Positions 1 through 5,280 of a stretch of 6,106 bases of DNA are shown piece after piece. Within the stretch, counting starts at the first letter, position 1. The number at the start of each line of letters is the position of its first letter. A program made the position numbers and the translations under genes. The notes below the pieces were generated by a model. It saw only the letters and a program-made list of their open reading frames with translations, did no database searches and had not been told where the DNA came from. Origin of the DNA: Chitinophagaceae bacterium (GTDB taxonomy: Bacteria; Bacteroidota; Bacteroidia; Chitinophagales; Chitinophagaceae); NCBI GenBank assembly GCA_947461495.1, contig CANHLV010000126.1:1-6106 (forward strand), written 5' to 3'.

Positions 1-20
1 GGCGCAATGAATGCATTTTT

Positions 21-46
21 CGAAATGTTCCATAGGAACATCTCGT
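21..46. repeat. Short palindromic repeat, copy 1
   Basis: This is a near-perfect inverted repeat with 11-base arms (CGAAATGTTCC at 21-31 and GGAACATCTCG at 35-45, one A/C mismatch) around an ATA loop. It shares a 20-base core, GTTCCATMGGAACRTYTCGT (27-46), with copy 2 at 78-97; 17 of 20 bases are identical. There is no T-run after it, so it does not look like an intrinsic terminator. It resembles REP-like intergenic elements, but the family assignment is inference. Confidence 0.6.
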
Positions 47-76
47 CTTTAGACTGAAATGATAATTTTTTAGGTT

Positions 77-97
77 CGTTCCATCGGAACGTTTCGT
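77..97. repeat. Short palindromic repeat, copy 2
   Basis: This is the second copy of the core seen at 27-46, in the same orientation and 51 bases downstream. The perfect palindrome here is shorter: CGTTCC (77-82), loop ATC, GGAACG (86-91). Where the two copies differ at 40/91 (A versus G), the opposing arm also changes (T26 versus C77), so pairing is kept. That compensatory change suggests the folded structure is maintained. Confidence 0.6.
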
Positions 98-107
98 GAT
101 GGGTAGC

Positions 108-123
108 CACGAATTCACGAATT
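108..123. repeat. 8-bp tandem direct repeat
   Basis: CACGAATT occurs twice head to tail (108-115 and 116-123), 11 bases after palindromic copy 2. It creates an overlapping GAATTC site at the junction. It may be the tail of the same dispersed intergenic element, but with only one instance in the window this cannot be shown. Confidence 0.45.
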
Positions 124-168
124 ATTGTACATAAGAAAATGCTAATTTCATTTCCGAATTACCACTTT

Positions 169-202
169 TACATTTTACATTGGATATTCTACATTTTACA
201 TT
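169..202. repeat. 13-bp direct repeat in AT-rich spacer
   Basis: TACATTTTACATT occurs exactly at 169-181 and again at 190-202, a spacing of 21 bases (two helical turns). Each copy is itself built from a repeated ACATT unit. It could be low-complexity slippage sequence or a pair of protein-binding sites. Nothing in the sequence decides between these. Confidence 0.4.
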
Positions 203-301
203 TTTATAGGTAAGATTTAAACAGTGAAATATAAACCCTTCCGTATTCCAACATCTCCCAAATGTGAAAAAAAACCAAAAATCCCGTTCTTTTTCCAAAA
301 A

Positions 302-316
302 AATCTTGCCAAGATT
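302..316. promoter_or_regulatory. Dyad overlapping the upstream promoter element
   Basis: AATCTTGCCAAGATT is a perfect inverted repeat with 6-base arms (302-307 and 311-316) and a GCC centre. It covers the CTTG (305-308) proposed as the -33 element of the PDZ gene promoter. A dyad in that place is where a repressor could block transcription. It is short and AT-rich enough to occur by chance, and no regulator gene is nearby to support it. Confidence 0.3.
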
Positions 317-336
317 AAAATTTCAGTCTATTTTTG
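305..336 (+). promoter_or_regulatory. Putative Bacteroidota-type promoter for the PDZ gene
   Basis: TATTTTTG at 329-336 matches the TAnnTTTG -7 element known for the primary sigma factor of Bacteroidota. CTTG at 305-308, 20 bases upstream, is a partial match to the TTTG -33 element, at a spacing near the expected value. A start site around 343 would leave a leader of roughly 28 bases before the ATG at 371. A weak dyad (TACTA 340-344, TAGTA 354-358) lies at or just after the expected start site. No Shine-Dalgarno is present, which is normal for the phylum. Confidence 0.5.
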
Positions 337-370
337 ATGTACTAAAAATTTCGTAGTAAAGATTTATAAA

Positions 371-1408
371 ATGAAAAAAACAATAATTACCCTCTCAGCA
401 GCACTTGCCATTACAACATTTGCATTTGCACAAGAAGAAAAAAAATCAACAGAATCTAAAACCGAAACCAGCGAGATCATTATCCGTAAAGATGGAGACA
501 AGGAAACCAAAATAACTGTTCAAATTGAAGGCGACACCATTATGGTTAATGGAAAGCCATTGGTAGAATTCAATGATGACGGTGTGAAAATTCTCAAAAG
601 AAAAATGATGATTGCAGACGGCAGTCCGTTTTTGTTTAGCGACGACTTAGATGAAAGTGGAAACTTTAGTAGTATCGATGAAAAAACTGACAGCATCGCA
701 TTTCTTGGCGTGAGCACGGAAAAATCTGAGAAGGGTGCTAAAGTCATTTCATTGACTAAAGAAAGTCCTGCAGAAAAAGCCGGTCTTCTAGAAAACGACA
801 TCATCACCAAAATCAATAGTCAGAAAGTAGAAGATCCAGAATCGCTTTATAAAGCAGTTACGGCAAATAAGCCTAACGAAGAAGTAAAAATCACTTATCT
901 CAGAAATGGCAAAGAAAAAACAACAAAAGCTACGTTGAAGTTGAAAGTCCAAACAGATCGTAAAGTGATTGTGATGAAAAATATGAGTGGAAATAGACGA
1001 CCTCTTGGACGTCCAGGATTTCCTCCACCACCATTTGGTGAAAATGATGAAATCAGAATAGAAGGAAATGGAACTTTTGGAGATCCAGAATCTGAAGGCA
1101 TGCCATTCCGCTTTAATACATTTCCTCCAAAACAAAAATTAGGCGTTAAAATTCAGGATACAGAAGAAGGAAATGGCGTGAAAGTAATTGATGTAGCAGA
1201 AAATTCAGTTGCTGCAAAAGCAGGTGTAATGAAAGACGATATCGTGACTGAAATATCTGGACAAAAAATCAACAACACAGATGACATCAGGGTTTTGCTC
1301 AGCGAAGATGAAAAAAGAGAATCATTCAAAATCAAATTGATGAGAAATGGCAAGGAAATGGAGTTTGAGGTAAAGCCACCGAAAAAACTAAAAACTATGA
1401 GCCTTTAA
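371..1408 (+). CDS. Secreted tandem-PDZ domain protein without a protease domain
   Basis: This 345-residue protein probably binds peptide C-termini or unfolded proteins in the periplasm or at the surface; its exact role is unknown. Residues 1-20 form a Sec signal peptide (KK, hydrophobic core, cleavage after AFA before QEE). Residues 21-108 are a charged, strand-rich N-terminal segment containing TVQIEGDTIMVNGKPL. The first PDZ domain spans about 109-192, with binding loop FLGV (111-114) and KAGLLENDIITKIN (136-149). A Pro/Gly-rich linker follows (about 208-255, including PGFPPPPFG). The second PDZ spans about 256-337, with loop KLGV (257-259 region) and KAGVMKDDIVTEISG (283-297). Both domains end in a strand starting RNGKE, so they look like an internal duplication. 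The PDZ pair recalls HtrA/DegP, but there is no trypsin-like or S41 catalytic domain. The start follows an A-rich leader, has a proper signal peptide, and lies just downstream of the promoter candidate. A terminator follows, so the gene is probably transcribed alone. Confidence 0.85.
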   Translation: MKKTIITLSAALAITTFAFAQEEKKSTESKTETSEIIIRKDGDKETKITVQIEGDTIMVNGKPLVEFNDDGVKILKRKMMIADGSPFLFSDDLDESGNFSSIDEKTDSIAFLGVSTEKSEKGAKVISLTKESPAEKAGLLENDIITKINSQKVEDPESLYKAVTANKPNEEVKITYLRNGKEKTTKATLKLKVQTDRKVIVMKNMSGNRRPLGRPGFPPPPFGENDEIRIEGNGTFGDPESEGMPFRFNTFPPKQKLGVKIQDTEEGNGVKVIDVAENSVAAKAGVMKDDIVTEISGQKINNTDDIRVLLSEDEKRESFKIKLMRNGKEMEFEVKPPKKLKTMSL

Positions 1409-1457
1409 TTTTATTATTTTTTAAGGTGAATACTATATAATTTCTAAATTTTTAATC

Positions 1458-1490
1458 AAGGGGGAGTAATATCCTCCTTTTTTATTTTTT
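1458..1490 (+). terminator. Rho-independent terminator after the PDZ gene
   Basis: An 8-base-pair stem (AAGGGGGA at 1458-1465 with TCCTCCTT at 1472-1479, one G-U pair) closes a 6-base GTAATA loop. It runs into T6, A, T6 (1478-1490). It lies 49 bases after the PDZ stop codon and only about 30 bases before the gatB start, so it should separate the two transcripts. Confidence 0.85.
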
Positions 1491-1496
1491 ACTTTC

Positions 1497-1504
1497 TACA
1501 TTTG
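1497..1504 (+). promoter_or_regulatory. Putative -7 promoter element for gatB
   Basis: TACATTTG matches the Bacteroidota TAnnTTTG element exactly, and it sits between the terminator and the TTG start at 1522. Transcription from it would begin around 1511, giving a leader of only about 10 bases made mostly of A (1512-1520). No TTTG or TTG stands at the -33 distance; that region is occupied by the terminator stem and T-run, so the promoter is incomplete on paper. Confidence 0.4.
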
Positions 1505-1521
1505 AATACTTAAAAAAAAAG

Positions 1522-2970
1522 TTGAGCAATCTCGAAAAATATCAATTAGTTGTTGGCTTGGAAGTTCATGCGCAATTGTCTACAAAAAGTAAATTGTTTT
1601 GTGCCGACGACACTTCATTTGGCTCCGCTCCCAATACACAGGTAAGTCCGATTTCATTGGCGCATCCCGGTACTTTACCCAAGCTGAATCAAAAAGCTGT
1701 GGAACTTGCTGTTAAACTAGGCATCGCCTTAAATTGTGAAATCGAATTGTATAATTATTTCGCTCGTAAAAATTATTTCTATCCCGATCTTCCGAAAGGG
1801 TATCAGATTAGTCAGCATACAGCGCCGATTTGTAAAGGTGGAACTGTTTTAATTGCTTCTCAAGAAGGAATGAAAAATATTCAGCTCAATAGAATTCACA
1901 TTGAAGAAGATGCAGGAAAAAGCATTCATGATGTTGATAATGATTATACTTTAATCGATTTAAATCGCGCGGGCACACCATTAGTGGAAATCGTTACAGA
2001 GCCAGTCATTCACAGTGCAGAAGACGCTTTTTTGTTTCTCACGGAATTGCGTAAAACACTACGCTGGCTTGATGTATGTGATGGTAATATGGAAGAGGGG
2101 AGTATGCGTTGTGATGCCAATATTTCCATTCGTTTGAAAGGAGATGATAAATTAGGCAAGCGCGTTGAAGTGAAAAACCTCAACAGCATCAGACATGTAA
2201 AAAAAGCTATCGACATTGAATATGAAAGATTGGTTTCTTTGACAGAAAAAAATGAAAGTTTCAAACAGGAAACCAGAAGTTATGATGCGGATAACAATTC
2301 CACATTTTCATTAAGAACTAAAGAAGACGCAGAAGATTATCGTTACTTCCCGGAGCCCGATTTACCTCCGTTCATCATTACCCAAAAATACATTGATGAC
2401 ATAAGATCAAGCATGCCTGCATTGCCTTATCACGTTAAAAACAAATACATCAATGAATTCGGACTTTCAGAATATGATGCTTCGGTGATTTGCAGCGATA
2501 AAGAAGATGTACTATTTTTTGAGTCAGTTATAAAATATTCACAAGACTTTAAAGCCGTTGCCAATTGGATGTTGGGTCCTTTGAAATATTATTGTAATGA
2601 AAATGGAATTGGCTTTTCAAATTTTCCGCTTTCATCCAAATTGATTGCTGATTTGATTACACTAACATCGTCGGGCAAATTAAGTTTCAACAACGCATCA
2701 GGAAAAGTTTTACAAGCTCTCATTACCAATCCTAATCAATCTGCGTATGAAGCTGCATCAACCTTGAACCTCATTCAGGAAAGCGATGAATCAGAAGTGA
2801 TAAAATGGATTGAAGAAGTAATTAACAATATGCCTGAAAAAGTAAATGAATATAAATCTGGTAAAAAAGGACTAATTGGTTTATTTTCGGGAGAGGTAAA
2901 AAGAAGAAGCAAAGGGAAAGCTGACATGCAATTGGTTAATAAATTACTTTTGAAAATTTTAGACAATTAA
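1522..2970 (+). CDS. gatB: Asp-tRNA(Asn)/Glu-tRNA(Gln) amidotransferase subunit B
   Basis: GatB is the tRNA-binding and kinase subunit of GatCAB, which converts Glu-tRNA(Gln) or Asp-tRNA(Asn) to the amide form in the cytosol using ATP and ammonia passed from GatA. At 482 residues it has full family length. Visible signatures are GLEVHAQL (12-19), RKNYFYPDLPKGYQISQ (82-98), HIEEDAGK (126-133), DLNRAGTPLVEIVTEP (146-161), EEGSMRCDANIS (191-202), RVEVKNLNS (214-222) and AEDYRYFPEPDLPP (270-283). The C-terminal half is the helical and YqeY-like tRNA-binding region. The start is TTG. No in-frame ATG lies between the upstream stop at 1453 and this codon, and the next Met is near residue 117, well inside the conserved domain. 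The CxC...CxxC zinc site of many bacterial GatB proteins is reduced here to C27-A-D and S42-P-I-S45. gatA and gatC are absent from the window, as is common where the subunits are unlinked. The glycosyltransferase gene follows after 26 bases. Confidence 0.97.
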   Translation: MSNLEKYQLVVGLEVHAQLSTKSKLFCADDTSFGSAPNTQVSPISLAHPGTLPKLNQKAVELAVKLGIALNCEIELYNYFARKNYFYPDLPKGYQISQHTAPICKGGTVLIASQEGMKNIQLNRIHIEEDAGKSIHDVDNDYTLIDLNRAGTPLVEIVTEPVIHSAEDAFLFLTELRKTLRWLDVCDGNMEEGSMRCDANISIRLKGDDKLGKRVEVKNLNSIRHVKKAIDIEYERLVSLTEKNESFKQETRSYDADNNSTFSLRTKEDAEDYRYFPEPDLPPFIITQKYIDDIRSSMPALPYHVKNKYINEFGLSEYDASVICSDKEDVLFFESVIKYSQDFKAVANWMLGPLKYYCNENGIGFSNFPLSSKLIADLITLTSSGKLSFNNASGKVLQALITNPNQSAYEAASTLNLIQESDESEVIKWIEEVINNMPEKVNEYKSGKKGLIGLFSGEVKRRSKGKADMQLVNKLLLKILDN

Positions 2971-2996
2971 TTAAATCTAAAACATCTCCGCTTTTA

Positions 2997-3944
2997 ATGA
3001 TTTCCATAATTATTCCATTATATAATAAGGCTTCTAATATCAAGAAAACAATACAGAGTATTTTATCTCAGGATTATCAGGATTTTGAAATGATAATTGT
3101 CAATGATGGATCTACTGATAATAGTGTTGAGATCATAAACAATTCATTTCATGATGATAGAATCACAATAATTCAACAAGAGAATAAAGGAGCAAGTGCC
3201 GCAAGAAATAGGGGTGTAGAAGCCTCCAGGTTTACTTATCTTTCCTTTATAGATGCTGATGATGAATGGGAGCCGGATTATTTATCTAAAATTGTTGAGA
3301 GTATCAATTTGTTTCCACAAGCAGAAATGTTCTGCACAGCAGGCATTTTAAAAAGTGAATCAGGTGACATCAAATATAGAGCAAAAAAAAGTTTGATTGA
3401 TACTATTAAAATCGTCGACTTTTTTAAAAACCCTTATTTTTATACCAACACGAGTTCAGTAGTTGTTACAAAATCCGTCTTCTTGGCCTCTGGAAAATTC
3501 CCCGAAAATCTAAAGTCAAATGAAGATGTGGCTTGTTTGCATAAATTATCTTTATTAACTACTGTAGTTTATTGTGGTAAACCATTGAGCATTTACAACA
3601 GAGGAACCGAAGGACATTTATCCAATGTAGTGCATTTTTCAGTACCCGTAAATTTGGTTAAAAGAATAAACTATGTTCATGAGGGTTGGATTTCCACGAA
3701 TTGCAAAAACAAGTGGTATTTGCTTTTTATCAAAAATGAAATCAGAAATGAAATATTAAGGTTCACAAAAACGGGGAATTATAATTCCGCATTGTACATT
3801 ATTGATAATGTTTCAGAAGAACTTAGAGATCAATTTAATAAAATGGAATTAGGTTTGTACAGAAAGAAAAGCCTTAAGTTTTTTTCCTATTTATTGATTT
3901 ATTTCAAGAAATTAATTTTCAAAATCAAAACAATTCAAAACTAA
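2997..3944 (+). CDS. Family 2 (GT-A fold) glycosyltransferase
   Basis: This 315-residue enzyme should transfer a sugar from a nucleotide-sugar donor to a glycan or lipid acceptor at the cytoplasmic face of the inner membrane. Donor and acceptor cannot be read from sequence. The GT-A domain begins at the first residues: IIPLYN (5-10), VNDGSTDNS (35-43, nucleotide binding), ENKGASAARNRG (62-73) and DADDEW (86-91, the DxD-type metal and nucleotide-sugar site). SNEDVACL (174-181) supplies the likely acidic catalytic base. The motif KPLSIYNRG (195-203) is typical of the end of the catalytic domain in this family. The C-terminus (about 288-311) is basic with aromatic and aliphatic residues, suggesting peripheral membrane attachment rather than a true transmembrane helix. 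The ATG is immediately before the first beta strand, leaving no room for a later start. It sits between gatB and the TlpA-like gene with gaps of 26 and 16 bases and has no promoter of its own that I can see. No other glycan genes are nearby. Confidence 0.9.
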   Translation: MISIIIPLYNKASNIKKTIQSILSQDYQDFEMIIVNDGSTDNSVEIINNSFHDDRITIIQQENKGASAARNRGVEASRFTYLSFIDADDEWEPDYLSKIVESINLFPQAEMFCTAGILKSESGDIKYRAKKSLIDTIKIVDFFKNPYFYTNTSSVVVTKSVFLASGKFPENLKSNEDVACLHKLSLLTTVVYCGKPLSIYNRGTEGHLSNVVHFSVPVNLVKRINYVHEGWISTNCKNKWYLLFIKNEIRNEILRFTKTGNYNSALYIIDNVSEELRDQFNKMELGLYRKKSLKFFSYLLIYFKKLIFKIKTIQN

Positions 3945-3960
3945 AACCACATTTTATTGT

Positions 3961-5121
3961 ATGAACCAAACCATTAAAACTTCAGGCGTAATATTAACTA
4001 TTTGTTTGGCATTTTTATTTGTTACGTGTACTTCAAAAAAAGATGGACAGTTTGTTGTTTCCGGAAAAATAAAAAATGCAGCCAATCAGCATGTTTATCT
4101 TGAACAATTATTTTTTAATGACAAAGCTCCTGAAGTTATCGATACTGCAGAAATCAAGAATGGTCGTTTTGTTGTAAATGGGATGGCTGATGAGGAAGGA
4201 CTTTTCAGAATTAGACTTGAAAAAGATAATCAAAATTCATATTTCTTTATCAATGATGTTTCAGAGTTAAAAATGGAAGCTGATGTCAATATAAAATCTT
4301 TTCAAGGACATGAATTTAATTCACCTGTAAATAAAGTGTTGAAGGAAATGATATTAGGTTTGGTTTCGAGGGGAGAATCATTAGACCGTAAATCGGCTGT
4401 TATCGATTCCCTGACAATGATTCCCAATGATAGTTTGGTAACTATTGAAAGAAACAAATACAATCAAATGGTAACTGATTTTCAAAACTATCTAAAAAAA
4501 TATACCGATAGTTCAAATGATCCCGTCATAACCATATTTGCAATAGGAAACGACAGAAACAATGATCCGGCCTTGATGACAAAAAGAGTAAATGACTTAT
4601 CAAAACGTTTTCCCAAACATAAAGGAATCGCTGAAATGATTGCTATGTATAATAAAATGCTGTCAACACAAAACAGCACTACAACTGAAGCTCCAGCAAA
4701 GCCAACTGTTGGAATGATGGCTCCTGATTTTACTTTGAATGGTGTTGATGGTAAACCATTTTCTTTAAGTCAATTAAAAGGACAATATGTGTTGGTTGAT
4801 TTCTGGGCAAGCTGGTGTGGCCCTTGCAGAGGAGAGAATCCTAATGTAGTTGCCGCTTATAATAAATTCAAGAATAAAAACTTTACAGTTCTTGGTGTTT
4901 CTTTGGATGAAGATAAAGAGAACTGGCTTGAGGCCATAAACAATGATCATTTAACATGGAAGCATGTTAGTGATTTAAAAAAATGGAGTAGTGCTGTTGT
5001 CAATTTGTATGGTTTTGACGGCATCCCTTATAATGTATTAATCGATCCTCAAGGAAAAATACTAGCTACAGAATTGAGAGAATCCGCGTTGGATGAATTT
5101 TTGAGTAAGACGTTGAAGTAG
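3961..5121 (+). CDS. TlpA-like thiol-disulfide oxidoreductase with DUF4369 domain, probable lipoprotein
   Basis: This 386-residue protein is probably a membrane-anchored periplasmic thioredoxin that reduces or exchanges disulfides in envelope proteins. The N-terminus (1-23) is a hydrophobic export signal ending FLFVTC. Cys23 is the likely lipidated residue, although Phe at -3 and Thr at -1 make the lipobox imperfect. Residues about 30-125 match a DUF4369-type beta domain (VSGKIKNAANQHVYLEQL at 33-50, then DTAEIKNGRFVVNG at 61-74), a fold common ahead of thioredoxins in Bacteroidota. A helical, charged linker runs to about 240. The AhpC/TSA-TlpA thioredoxin domain occupies about 250-386: APDFTLNGVDG (254-264), active site WCGPC (285-289) and the cis-proline segment GIPYNVLID (354-362, Pro356). 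Both catalytic cysteines are present, so it should be active. It ends the likely gatB operon and is followed by a strong hairpin. Cytochrome c maturation (ResA/CcmG role) is possible, but no cytochrome genes are seen here. Confidence 0.92.
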   Translation: MNQTIKTSGVILTICLAFLFVTCTSKKDGQFVVSGKIKNAANQHVYLEQLFFNDKAPEVIDTAEIKNGRFVVNGMADEEGLFRIRLEKDNQNSYFFINDVSELKMEADVNIKSFQGHEFNSPVNKVLKEMILGLVSRGESLDRKSAVIDSLTMIPNDSLVTIERNKYNQMVTDFQNYLKKYTDSSNDPVITIFAIGNDRNNDPALMTKRVNDLSKRFPKHKGIAEMIAMYNKMLSTQNSTTTEAPAKPTVGMMAPDFTLNGVDGKPFSLSQLKGQYVLVDFWASWCGPCRGENPNVVAAYNKFKNKNFTVLGVSLDEDKENWLEAINNDHLTWKHVSDLKKWSSAVVNLYGFDGIPYNVLIDPQGKILATELRESALDEFLSKTLK

Positions 5122-5126
5122 AGATG

Positions 5127-5144
5127 GGCTGGATAGGCTGGATA
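5127..5144. repeat. 9-bp tandem repeat after the TlpA-like gene
   Basis: GGCTGGATA occurs twice in perfect tandem (5127-5135 and 5136-5144), starting five bases after the stop codon and ending just before the terminator stem. It is G-rich compared with its surroundings. It may be a small slippage-prone repeat. Confidence 0.5.
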
Positions 5145-5146
5145 AG

Positions 5147-5195
5147 AAAAGAGTCGGATGTAAAAGTTAAATAAACTTAACATCCGACTCTTTTT
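5147..5195. terminator. Bidirectional intrinsic terminator between convergent genes
   Basis: A perfect 15-base-pair stem pairs AAAAGAGTCGGATGT (5147-5161) with ACATCCGACTCTTTT (5180-5194). A small internal loop leads to a second stem, AAGTT (5164-5168) with AACTT (5174-5178), capped by AAATA. On the plus strand the hairpin ends in T5 (5191-5195). On the minus strand the stem's own TTTT is followed by C and TT. It therefore can end the gatB-glycosyltransferase-TlpA transcript and also the convergent minus-strand transcript, whose stop codon is 86 bases away. Confidence 0.88.
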
Positions 5196-5280
5196 ATAAA
5201 AAAATGATACTAATTTGATATTGCAGCTGCTCGGTAAAACACAATCATTTTCCCCCTTTTAGTGGGAATTAAAGCGGGCT

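Larger units (their letters stand above)
1..370. other. Non-coding region upstream of the PDZ gene
   Basis: No credible coding region is visible on either strand in this 370-base, AT-rich stretch. The left part (about 21-123) contains short palindromic and tandem repeats of the kind scattered between genes in Bacteroidota. The middle (about 160-205) is low-complexity sequence with a repeated 13-mer. The right part (about 300-370) carries the putative promoter of the downstream gene. The stretch from 205 to 300 shows nothing I can name beyond A and T runs. The gene to the left of the window is not seen, so it is unknown whether these repeats lie between divergent or co-directional genes. Confidence 0.75.

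Noticed and set aside
21..97. Two similar 20-base repeats separated by about 31 bases, resembling a CRISPR unit
   Set aside because: There are only two copies with three differences, no third copy at the next 51-base step to the right, and no cas genes. The palindromic core fits a REP-like element better. An array extending left of the window cannot be strictly excluded.
788..1135. 115-codon minus-strand frame inside the PDZ gene
   Set aside because: It is rich in Phe, Ser and Trp as expected for the complement of a Lys/Glu/Pro-rich gene, and it overlaps a gene with clear domains.
5223..5230. 8-base palindrome GCAGCTGC in the convergent intergenic region
   Set aside because: It is isolated, short, not repeated and not placed near a promoter, so chance explains it.
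5250..5268. Possible hairpin TTCCC/GGGAA just after the stop of the minus-strand gene
   Set aside because: The stem is only about five pairs, the loop is large, and no T-run follows on the minus strand. The hairpin at 5147-5195 is a far better terminator.
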